A program made the translations under genes and the position numbers. Positions 8,807 through 16,326 of a DNA stretch of 42,276 bases are shown here, piece after piece. Numbering within the stretch: position 1 is the stretch's first letter; each line of letters opens with the position of its first letter. The stretch is from an uncultured Lachnospiraceae bacterium (GTDB lineage: Bacteria > Bacillota > Clostridia > Lachnospirales > Lachnospiraceae), in assembly GCA_910588865.1 (NCBI GenBank), contig CAJUSJ010000031.1, forward strand, positions 1 to 42,276, written 5' to 3'. Below the pieces are notes generated by a model that did no database searches, was not told where the DNA came from, and saw only the letters and a list, made by a program, of their open reading frames with translations.

Positions 8807-10726
8807 TTATCTATCCTCTCCCAAAGTCGATCTTCCTCCCAGAGTGATCTCAATGGTACGCTCTACATACTGGCCGTTTTCCAGAGACTGAACCACCATG
8901 GTGACGGTCTCCCCCTCCTTGTAATATTTTAACATATCCTGGAGAGCGGACATGGTCCGAACGGTCTGATCGTCAAACTTGGTTATAACATCCTTTTCCC
9001 GCAGGTCTGTCTTGGAAGCCGCTCCGCCCTCAATAATCCCGGACACAAACACTCCTGAAGGCATACCAAGCTGTTTTACCATACTGTCTTCCACCGTAAA
9101 TCCCTGGATCCCAAGATATCCCTCTTTTCCTTCTTCCACTGCCGCGCTTCTGGTTCTCTTGGTCATGAGGGAGTTGATAATGTCTTCCGCCTTGGAGATG
9201 GGGATCGCGTAACCGATGCCTTCTACTTCTGTGGAAGAATATTTGGCCGCGTTGATGCCGATCACCTCTCCTTTCATGTTCAGGAGAGCCCCTCCGCTGT
9301 TGCCCGGGTTAATGGCCGCGTCTGTCTGAAGCAGGTTTCTTGTGGTTGCCCCTCCATCTGTAGTCACCTCCCGATCCAGGGCGCTGACCCAGCCCACGGT
9401 TGTGGACTGCCCGTATCCAAGGGCGTTGCCGATGGCGATAACGCACTGCCCCACTTTCATCTCATCGGAATTGCCCAGCTTTGCCACCGTAATCTGGCTA
9501 AACGTATCTGTCGGGATCTCTGACAGAGGAATGGCCACCACTGCCAGATCCGACTCCGCGTCCGTACCTTTCACCGCCGCGTTCACGGTTGTGGAGTCAA
9601 TAAACACTACCGATAAACTGTTGGAATCCTCCACCACATGGTTGTTGGTCACCACCAGCAGCTCCTCATCATTCTGACCTACTATGATCCCGGAGCCGCT
9701 GCTGGGAACCTCGTAGGTTTGTTTCTGCCCGAACCAGGAATTGCTCTGATAGAGCATGGTATTGTTGATGGCCACAATGGACGGCATGGCGTTCTCCACG
9801 ATGGTGGATACATCCATGGCCAGGGCACTGCCGGCTTGGCTGGTGCCTGAGCCCGAGCTTCCGGGAACGTCAACCGCTGGTGCCGTTCCTTCTAAAATAG
9901 CGGACTGGCTCACCTGGGGATAAGCCTCCTCTTTCATGGAATCCGCCAGCATATTGATCCCCACCATGGTTCCGCCGGACACGGTTCCGAACAGGAGAGC
10001 CGCGGCTGTGATTCCGGCCGCTTTAGAGAACAGGCCCCGGGGCTTCTTACTCTTTTTCATCCTGGCTCCGTTTCCCGTCTCATCCTGAGGCTGTCCCGCC
10101 TGGCTCCCCGACATCTGCTGGTACGTCGGACCATTGTGGTAAAAGCTCCCATTCTGACCCTGCTGATAATATCCGCCGTTTCCCGCCCCGTTCTGATTGC
10201 TGTTTGCCGAGTAAGTCTGACCGTTAAGGCTTCCCGCTGTCTGACTCTGCTGTCCGCTGTAGGCCTGAGGCTGGGGCTGAATGCCTTGGGCGCGGCTCTC
10301 TGGCTGGCTCTGGATCTGGCTGTAAGTCTCCGACTGGCTTGGGGTCTGACTGTAGTTCCCCGGCTGGCCCTGGGCCTGACTGTAGTTCTCTGACTGGCTT
10401 CGGGCCTGGCCGTTGTTCTCCGGCTGATTCTGGGCCTGACTGTAGTTCTCTGACTGGCTCCGGGCCTGACCGTGGTTCTCCGGCTCCTGAACCTGGCCAT
10501 TGTTCTCCGGCTGATTCCGGGCCTGGATATGGCTCTCCTGACCCTGAATCTGGCCTTCCCCATGAGGCTGGCTCTGAACATTCTGGCTGACGCTTTCAGT
10601 CTGACTCTGACCCTCTGACTGGCTCTGGGTATCTGTCATGATAAAGTTCGGCACACGCTCTTCTGATCTATGGTTTTCAGGATTCCCATTACCGTCAAAC
10701 TCCTGATTTCTGTTTTCTTCGTACAT
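8807..10726 (-). CDS. htrA: HtrA/DegP-family membrane-anchored serine protease with PDZ domain
   Basis: Quality-control protease acting at the outer face of the membrane. The start is the ATG at 10726, 7 bases after GAAAGGGGA; this gives 639 residues. Order: cytoplasmic low-complexity region rich in Gln/Asn/Ser (about 30-225), a basic stretch KKSKKPRG, one membrane helix (about 235-257), a trypsin-like domain with H363 (NNHVVE), D393 (ESDLAVV) and S477 (NPGNSGGAL), and a C-terminal PDZ domain (about 535-625). The N-terminal region is far longer than in typical Gram-positive HtrA and contains 10-residue repeats. The gene has its own upstream space (10727-10890); no clear -35 was found. It is followed by a hairpin and then clpX, so the two protein-quality genes are neighbours but probably separately transcribed. 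Confidence 0.92.
   Translation of the reverse strand: MYEENRNQEFDGNGNPENHRSEERVPNFIMTDTQSQSEGQSQTESVSQNVQSQPHGEGQIQGQESHIQARNQPENNGQVQEPENHGQARSQSENYSQAQNQPENNGQARSQSENYSQAQGQPGNYSQTPSQSETYSQIQSQPESRAQGIQPQPQAYSGQQSQTAGSLNGQTYSANSNQNGAGNGGYYQQGQNGSFYHNGPTYQQMSGSQAGQPQDETGNGARMKKSKKPRGLFSKAAGITAAALLFGTVSGGTMVGINMLADSMKEEAYPQVSQSAILEGTAPAVDVPGSSGSGTSQAGSALAMDVSTIVENAMPSIVAINNTMLYQSNSWFGQKQTYEVPSSGSGIIVGQNDEELLVVTNNHVVEDSNSLSVVFIDSTTVNAAVKGTDAESDLAVVAIPLSEIPTDTFSQITVAKLGNSDEMKVGQCVIAIGNALGYGQSTTVGWVSALDREVTTDGGATTRNLLQTDAAINPGNSGGALLNMKGEVIGINAAKYSSTEVEGIGYAIPISKAEDIINSLMTKRTRSAAVEEGKEGYLGIQGFTVEDSMVKQLGMPSGVFVSGIIEGGAASKTDLREKDVITKFDDQTVRTMSALQDMLKYYKEGETVTMVVQSLENGQYVERTIEITLGGRSTLGEDR
10286..10525 (-). 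repeat. 30-bp minisatellite encoding 10-residue Gln/Ser repeats in HtrA
   Basis: About eight tandem 30-base units encode variants of (S/N)Q(S/P)EN(Y/N)(S/G)QA(Q/R). SQSENYSQAQ and NQPENNGQAR types alternate. The frame is preserved in all units, as expected for a tolerated length-variable spacer. Copy number probably varies between strains. Confidence 0.8.
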
Positions 10727-10845
10727 ATGATTATCCCCTTTCTTTTTTAAAAGCTCTATCAGCAATTCTTTGCTTTATGTTTATAGGCATACTATATCAA
10801 TGGTTTGTGACGGAAATGTGAAGGAAATATAATAAAATTATGAAA

Positions 10846-10890
10846 GCGGGGCCGTGAAACAGCCACATTTCCTTTCCGCCCCGTATACAT
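10846..10890. repeat. Degenerate copy of GC-rich palindromic intergenic repeat
   Basis: The segment from GCGGGGCCGT to GCCCCGTATACAT matches the 3' half of the repeats at 26423-26586 and 28113-28281, with the inner hairpin partly decayed (GGCCGTGAAACAGCC). Like those copies it abuts ACATAAAAA and a terminator hairpin. Confidence 0.7.
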
Positions 10891-10936
10891 AAAAATACTG
10901 CCCCGCGCGTTATCCGCAGGGCAGTATTTCCTTTTT
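10891..10936 (-). terminator. Rho-independent terminator of the sugar-transferase/LCP operon
   Basis: On the minus strand AAATACTGCCC pairs with GGGCAGTATTT across a 14-base GC-rich loop, followed by TTTTTATG. It begins directly after the LCP stop codon (10940-10938). Confidence 0.85.
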
Positions 10937-10937
10937 C

Positions 10938-13553
10938 CTATAATCCGGGTCCCTGAGGTCCCTGGGATTGGCTCTCCCCGCCGCCGGGCCCCGGACCGCT
11001 TCCGGCTCCGTTCTGTCCTGACGACGGACTGGTCTCTTGGCTGGCCGAGGTCTGACGGGCCGATGACTCCTGGGACGACGAGTTCCCCTGAGTGGGCTGC
11101 GTCACGGAACCAGGACCCGCCGGCTGACTGGTTCCTGTCCCTGACGAACCAGCTCCCGGCGAGCTGGTTCCCGAGGGGCTGGTTCCTGACGGATTCCCCC
11201 CGGAAGTCCCTGTTCCTGACGGCCCCTGGACGGAGGGGTCTGTCCTTCCCGGAGAATTTCCTCCCGCGGACACGGTCTCGGAGGAGGAGCCTGTGTTTCC
11301 TCCCGGACCCAGGTTTGCCCCTGGTCCCGTATTCTGCTGTCCTGATGGCAATGTGCCGGAACCGTCCGCCTCAGACGACTCAGATGTTGTGTTTCCAGGA
11401 ACACGGCCTTCCCCGCTGCCTGAGCTGCTGGGAACATTGATGCCTGGTCTGCCCGGGCTTTGGCTCTCGGTGGGGCCCGGTCTTGTCTCTCCAGGCCTTG
11501 TGGAGTTTGACCCTGATGGGCCATACCCGTTCTGACCGTTATTCTGGCCGCCGGGATACACATAATCCGGGTCTTCCGGCCAGTCATCAATAGGAGCGTC
11601 GATCAGATTACCGTCCTCATCTGTCATATTGGGATACAGGATCAGATTGCCGTTTTCATCTGTCTCCAGTTCTCTTGTTGATTCCGATTCCTCCCTGGTG
11701 CTGGCTGCCTCTGTTGTGGCCGCCTCTGTCGTGGCTTTGGCGGTGGTCTCCGGAACATAACTGTCCGTGGCCAGAGCGCTTCCGGTAGACGGTTTTCCCT
11801 CCCTGTGCATGCCGCTGTCAGCCGCGATCTTGCTGCTGATCTCCCGCACCTTCTCTGTGGGGGTATAGGCCTCATCTCCAAACAAAAATGTGTGGAGCTG
11901 GCTTACATTAGATTCCAGGGTCTGGGGTATGACGCAATCGCCCTTTCCCGGAATGTTGGCGTTTCCCTTGGCAAATGGGAATCCCGCTGTCTCTCCGATA
12001 TGGTACTTGCCAATGCTGAGAGCCAGGTTGGTCAGGTCGGTAAAATCCAGGTTGGTGCTTATGCTGGGCAGGGTAGTTACCAGAATATTGTTCAGCGTCG
12101 CGTAGTCCGCCTGCTTTGCCTTGGCGAAAGCCAGCTCGATAATCTTCCGCTGCCGCTCTGTTCTGGCATAATCCGTGTCCATAAGCCTCAGACGCCCATA
12201 CGCCACCGCCTGGACTCCGTCAAGGTGATGAAGGCCAGGACTGGTAAGCTGATGGGAGCCGATGTTGGTAGCTTTCACGGTCTCTGTAATAAACGCGTTG
12301 ATAAAGCGGAACTCTGAACGGGTGATCTCCACATCCACACCGCCCAGGATATTGATCCCCTCTGCCACTGCTTTCCAGCTGAAGGTGACATAATCCGTGA
12401 TATCCAGATCCAGATTTTTATTCAGGGCCTTTAATGCCTGTTCCGGTCCTCCATTTGTGTAGGCCGCATTGAGCTTCCGGTAGGAATTGCCGTCATTAAT
12501 GTTTAAGTACGTATCCCGGTACACGGACACCAGCTTAATCTCTCCTGTATCCTGATTAATACAGCAGATCATGTTCACATCTGCCTGGACTCCCGCGCTT
12601 ACATTGGTATTTCGGCTGTCCACGCCGAAAACAGCGATCATCCAGTAGCCTTTCATCTTCGTTATATCATCTACAGAAAGCGCTTCGTTTCTGACATCTT
12701 CCTTATTAAAATCGTCCCTCTGGATCAGGTTGAGACGCCGGGCAAAGTAAGCGTAGGTAAAGATTACCGTAAGGGTCAGACACTCGGCCAGGATCATGGC
12801 CAGGATCCGTCTTCTCCTCTTTTTCTGCTTTACCCGCTGGATCTTGGCCTGGGCCAGAGCCTCCCTGGGGGACTCTGCTCCCGCTGTTCGTCTGGTTCTG
12901 CCTGTTCCGCCAGCCGTCAGGCCCTCGCTTCCGGCCGCTGTCTCTCTGGCGGCAATGTTTCTTCCCGGGGCTGATATCCCCCGGATGCCGTCTCCTCCCG
13001 GCAGTCTTCCTGTCCCGGACGATCTTGCCGCTGTGTTCCCGCTGCCAGGCTGCCGCCCTGACTGGATCCCGCTTTCCCTTAAATCACCGGGAAACCTTTC
13101 CGCGCCGGATGCTCTTCCCGCTCCAGCAGGTCTTGCCCCCTGAACAGGCCCCTGAGGGCGGACGCCCCCAGGCGCTCTTCCCGGGCCGGCGCTCCTGCCC
13201 GCCCCCTGCTGCCTGCCCCCTGACATTCCGTAGCTTTCCTGAGGCCTGGATTCCTGTCTTCTCACAGGTCTCCCCTGATAATCTTCTTCCATGCGGGCAT
13301 TTTCCCGTAAATCTCTCTGAGGCCTCCTGGGAGTCCCCTGGCCTATACCGCCTGTCCTCTGAACATTTCTCTCCTGCGGTCTTGCGGGACCGCCCTGCAT
13401 CCTCTGGCCAGATCTCCCGCCTTCCCTTACAGAACCATTCCTCTGATTTTTGCCGGGCAGCTCATCAAATCCATCATTATGCTCATAGTTCATGCATGTA
13501 ACCTCGTCTTTATCATGTCTGCTGATTCTTCTGTAGCCGCGGACCGCGGCCAT
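10938..13553 (-). CDS. LytR-CpsA-Psr (LCP) family glycopolymer ligase with long disordered tails
   Basis: LCP enzymes transfer undecaprenyl-diphosphate-linked glycans to peptidoglycan outside the membrane. The 871-residue frame holds a cytoplasmic Arg/Gly/Pro-rich region (about 1-245), a basic KQKKRRRR anchor, a membrane helix (248-270), the LCP domain (about 302-515) with D311 in FGVDSR, R346-D347 in VSVYRDTY and the Arg pair in DYARTERQRK (461-470), and a Ser/Thr/Gly/Pro-rich tail (about 580-871). Its first ATG overlaps the stop of the upstream transferase (TGATG). An alternative ATG at 13493 has GAGG eight bases before it, so the N-terminus is uncertain by 20 residues. Co-transcription with the initiating transferase suggests it anchors that polymer. 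LCP proteins are usually 300-500 residues, so this one is unusually long. Confidence 0.9.
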   Translation of the reverse strand: MAAVRGYRRISRHDKDEVTCMNYEHNDGFDELPGKNQRNGSVREGGRSGQRMQGGPARPQERNVQRTGGIGQGTPRRPQRDLRENARMEEDYQGRPVRRQESRPQESYGMSGGRQQGAGRSAGPGRAPGGVRPQGPVQGARPAGAGRASGAERFPGDLRESGIQSGRQPGSGNTAARSSGTGRLPGGDGIRGISAPGRNIAARETAAGSEGLTAGGTGRTRRTAGAESPREALAQAKIQRVKQKKRRRRILAMILAECLTLTVIFTYAYFARRLNLIQRDDFNKEDVRNEALSVDDITKMKGYWMIAVFGVDSRNTNVSAGVQADVNMICCINQDTGEIKLVSVYRDTYLNINDGNSYRKLNAAYTNGGPEQALKALNKNLDLDITDYVTFSWKAVAEGINILGGVDVEITRSEFRFINAFITETVKATNIGSHQLTSPGLHHLDGVQAVAYGRLRLMDTDYARTERQRKIIELAFAKAKQADYATLNNILVTTLPSISTNLDFTDLTNLALSIGKYHIGETAGFPFAKGNANIPGKGDCVIPQTLESNVSQLHTFLFGDEAYTPTEKVREISSKIAADSGMHREGKPSTGSALATDSYVPETTAKATTEAATTEAASTREESESTRELETDENGNLILYPNMTDEDGNLIDAPIDDWPEDPDYVYPGGQNNGQNGYGPSGSNSTRPGETRPGPTESQSPGRPGINVPSSSGSGEGRVPGNTTSESSEADGSGTLPSGQQNTGPGANLGPGGNTGSSSETVSAGGNSPGRTDPSVQGPSGTGTSGGNPSGTSPSGTSSPGAGSSGTGTSQPAGPGSVTQPTQGNSSSQESSARQTSASQETSPSSGQNGAGSGPGPGGGESQSQGPQGPGL

Positions 13554-14971
13554 CAGTAGGCATTCTTATTGATAAACCCTTTGAAAAATGTAAGGAACAA
13601 GATCCGGAAATCCAGACCCATGGTCCAGTTTTCAATGTAATACAGATCGTGTTCTATCCTCTTTGTTATGGAAGTATCCCCTCTGTACCCGTTTACCTGC
13701 GCCCAGCCGGTCATCCCCGGCCGCACCTGGTGTTTGATCATGTACCTGGGAATCTCTTCCTTAAACTTTTCCACAAAAAACGGTCTCTCCGGCCTGGGTC
13801 CCACCAGGCTCATATCCCCCTTGAGGACATTAAAAAACTGGGGAACTTCATCTAAGCTGGTCCTCCTGATAAACCGCCCCACAGGCGTTACCCTGGAATC
13901 CCCCGGCGTGGTCCACCTGCTCTTTTCGGCGGAAGGAGGCTGCACCTCCATGGAGCGGAACTTGTACATCTTAAAATTCCGGTTGTGCAGTCCCACTCTC
14001 TCCTGGCAATAGATCAATGGCCCGGGAGACGTGATCTTGATCAGCAGAGCGGTCAGCAGCATCAGCGGGGAAAACAGAATAATTCCCACAATAGCCCCAA
14101 ACATATCCACTGCCCGCTTCATCACCTTGTTGGCTGTCTCGTTGAGGGGCACATGGCGTATATTGATCACCGGAAGCCCCATGAGATCTTCCATATAGGG
14201 CTTTGTAGGAATCACATTGTTGTAATCCGGGATAAACTTGGTGTGAACTCCTGACTTCTCACAAGAGGCCACGATATACTCCAGCTTCGCGTACTCCCCA
14301 AGACTTAAGGTGATCGCGATCTCATCCAGGGTATTCAGTGCCAGAATTGAGTCCAGCTGAGCAATGGTTCCTATGACCCGGACTCCTTTGTAGGCTTTTC
14401 CCAGAGGAGAATAGTCATCCAGCATACCGTAAACCCGGTATCCCCATGTGGGGTTGGCCTTCACCCGGTCAATGAACCCTTCCGCTGTCCTACTGTAGCC
14501 AATAAGCAGAACATGCTTCTGATTGTAGCCCCTTCCCCGCATGGACCGCAGAAGCCGGCGGATCAAATCCCTCTCCACCGTTTCCGCCACAAGGTTGATG
14601 CTGAAAAAATAGAATACCATCCTTGTGGAATATTGTTGGAAATAGGGGTTCTTCTTCAGCAGCAAAAGCAGCATGGAGATAATCAGAAGACCTGCCAGGT
14701 TGGCCTTGCAAATGTTGGCAAATTCATATCTTCGCTGCTGTACCCGCTTTGGCGTATACAGTTGAAAAAATGTGTATAACACCAGATACAAAGGCACCAG
14801 GACGATCAAAACAGAAAAATAAAACTGAGGAGACAGAAGCCTTCTCTCCGGACTGAACCTGCGGTTTCCCAAAAACAGGATCAGCCACCCGCAGCTGTAA
14901 GATAAGATCACTACCAGCGCATCCAGAACCACATGTAACCGGTTCAGCTTTTTCTGATTAGCTTTTATCAT
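13553..14971 (-). CDS. Polyprenyl glycosylphosphotransferase starting glycan synthesis (WbaP/WcaJ-like)
   Basis: 472 residues. It transfers a sugar-1-phosphate from a nucleotide sugar to undecaprenyl phosphate, the first step of repeat-unit assembly at the cytoplasmic membrane face. Helices occupy about residues 10-130, a Rossmann-like CoA-binding-type domain starts at HVLLIGYS (153-160), and the catalytic bacterial-sugar-transferase domain runs from about 284 to the end: KRAVDMFGAI, SPGPLIYCQERVG, YKFRSM, the catalytic Asp-Glu in TSLDEVPQF (D374, E375), GDMSLVGPRPE and RPGMTGWAQVNG. It is the first gene of the two-gene operon with LCP. A TATAAT lies at 15018-15013, without a recognisable -35. 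The sugar (Glc, Gal or an N-acetylated sugar) cannot be read from sequence. Confidence 0.92.
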   Translation of the reverse strand: MIKANQKKLNRLHVVLDALVVILSYSCGWLILFLGNRRFSPERRLLSPQFYFSVLIVLVPLYLVLYTFFQLYTPKRVQQRRYEFANICKANLAGLLIISMLLLLLKKNPYFQQYSTRMVFYFFSINLVAETVERDLIRRLLRSMRGRGYNQKHVLLIGYSRTAEGFIDRVKANPTWGYRVYGMLDDYSPLGKAYKGVRVIGTIAQLDSILALNTLDEIAITLSLGEYAKLEYIVASCEKSGVHTKFIPDYNNVIPTKPYMEDLMGLPVINIRHVPLNETANKVMKRAVDMFGAIVGIILFSPLMLLTALLIKITSPGPLIYCQERVGLHNRNFKMYKFRSMEVQPPSAEKSRWTTPGDSRVTPVGRFIRRTSLDEVPQFFNVLKGDMSLVGPRPERPFFVEKFKEEIPRYMIKHQVRPGMTGWAQVNGYRGDTSITKRIEHDLYYIENWTMGLDFRILFLTFFKGFINKNAY

Positions 14972-15309
14972 GAAAATTCACCTTAGTATTAATGTGTTGC
15001 CATATCTTATACATTATACATGAAAAAACCGGCTGGGACATTAAATTTCTCTTAAGATAAAGTAATCTTTTACATTATTATACCCATTCGGGTATCCCGT
15101 AATGCATGCCCCGATAAAGCCGGGGCGGGCGTATGGCCTTCGCCATACGGTATGGTATACCCATTCGGGTATCCCGTAATACATGCCCCTGATAAAGCCG
15201 GGGCGGGCGTATGGCCTTCGCCATACGGTATGGTATACCCATTCGGGTATCCCGTAATACATGCCTTCGCCGGGCAATAGGGATAGTATACCTCAGCTGC
15301 TGGAAATAT
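14972..15309. other. 338-base gap: transferase promoter region and tandem hairpin repeats
   Basis: Between the start of the transferase gene (14971) and the 3' end of the six-gene glycosyltransferase operon (15310). The part next to 14971 holds the AAGGTGA ribosome-binding site and a possible -10. The rest is the repeat array at 15079-15265. The minus-strand frames through the array encode a repetitive peptide and are judged non-coding. Confidence 0.7.
15079..15265. repeat. Tandem 77/78-bp repeat, each unit with three hairpins
   Basis: Units start with TATACCCATTCGGGTA at 15079, 15156 and 15234 (spacing 77 and 78 bases); the third is truncated after about 32 bases. Each full unit holds hairpins TACCC-ATTC-GGGTA, a GCCCC/CGGGGC stem around GATAAAGC, and CGTATGGC-CTTC-GCCATACG. 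The array lies 45 bases past the stop of the last glycosyltransferase gene and could end or stabilise that transcript. Identity of the two full units is high, so duplication looks recent. Confidence 0.85.
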
Positions 15310-16326
15310 TCAACCAAAATTTCCTGATCTCTTACACGCCTTTCCAATCTGGCGTTTGCTAAATTCATACACATACAGCCCGGTTCCAGCCAGAAGCTCC
15401 CACTGGATAGCCAGATAATTGGCCAGATGCTCCCTCCGGAAAGCCACCTTCTTACATGTCCTCATGGTAGCGAAGCCTTCCCGGATCCCCTGGACATAGT
15501 CTTTCTCAAACCCCAGCTTCTTAAAAAATCCGTATTTCACCAGGATCCCCAATGCCAGCGGCAGGCTGTTTACCGCGAGCTGAGGCCAGGGCATGTTCTT
15601 GTAGTTCAGGTAAATACCGTTCCGGGCCGCCAGTCTTACCTTGAAGCTGTTGTACTTGGACCCGCTGGTGCCGCTGCCCACATGGTAGACCACCGCGGTG
15701 GGACAGTAAAGATTGTGATAGCCAAAGATCTTGGCCCTGTAGCATATATCAATGTCCTCTAAGTAGGCAAAATGCTTTTCGTCAAAATATCCGATGGTAT
15801 CAAAGACCTCTCTCCGGTATATGGCCGCTCCCCCGCAGGCGGAAAATACCTCCCTAGGCCGGTTAAAGCCCCTGGAACTCTGACCCACTCCCCGCTGGTA
15901 TGCCCAGCCCAGAACCGAGTACATGTCCCCCGCGCTGTCCATAAGATCTCTGTGAAAGAGCTGCGCCATCTTGCTGCTGACGGCAAAGATCTTCTTGGAG
16001 CGGCTGATGGATCTTAACAGCTCCCCCACAAAGTCCGGCTCCGGCTCCGTGTCATTGTTCAAAAGCAGCACATAGGGTGTCCTGACCGCCCGTATCCCTA
16101 CATTGACTGCCCCGGAAAACCCGGTGTTGGTCTCCAGAAAAATGGTGGGGATCTTGTGTTCCCTCAGCCACTGCCCGCTTCCGTCTGTGGAGCCATTATC
16201 CACCACCAGGATATCAAAATTCTGACACCTCTGCTTATCAAGGGCCGCCATACATGGCTCCATAAAAGAAAGCCCATTGTAATTCGGTATGATCACCGTC
16301 ACCTTCCGGCCTGTGTTCTCCTTCAT
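15310..16326 (-). CDS. GT2-family glycosyltransferase (rhamnosyltransferase-like)
   Basis: 338 residues. The GT-A fold is recognised by VTVIIPNYNG (9-18), ILVVDNGSTDGS (39-50), TNTGFSGAVNVGI (67-79) and the metal-binding NNDTE (90-94). The acceptor side has the CGGAAIYRREVF and YLEDIDICYRA motifs typical of dTDP-rhamnosyl and related transferases. A C-terminal amphipathic/hydrophobic part without clear transmembrane helices may dock on the membrane. It is the last gene of the six-gene operon; its ATG overlaps the stop of the preceding gene (ATGA at 16323-16326). Donor and acceptor cannot be deduced. Confidence 0.88.
   Translation of the reverse strand: MKENTGRKVTVIIPNYNGLSFMEPCMAALDKQRCQNFDILVVDNGSTDGSGQWLREHKIPTIFLETNTGFSGAVNVGIRAVRTPYVLLLNNDTEPEPDFVGELLRSISRSKKIFAVSSKMAQLFHRDLMDSAGDMYSVLGWAYQRGVGQSSRGFNRPREVFSACGGAAIYRREVFDTIGYFDEKHFAYLEDIDICYRAKIFGYHNLYCPTAVVYHVGSGTSGSKYNSFKVRLAARNGIYLNYKNMPWPQLAVNSLPLALGILVKYGFFKKLGFEKDYVQGIREGFATMRTCKKVAFRREHLANYLAIQWELLAGTGLYVYEFSKRQIGKACKRSGNFG

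Noticed and set aside
8695..8853. Upstream extension of the ClpX gene
   Set aside because: Would overlap htrA and run through the intergenic hairpin; the GTG at 8694 has AAGGAG at proper distance right before the zinc domain.
15079..15265. CRISPR array
   Set aside because: Units follow each other directly with no unique spacers, and they are longer than CRISPR repeats; no cas genes nearby.
15041..15374. Repetitive minus-strand frames through the 15-kb repeats (peptide with PEWVYHTVWRRPYARPGF)
   Set aside because: The frame exists only because of the hairpin repeats; the 77-base spacing shifts frame between units, and no ribosome-binding site is present.
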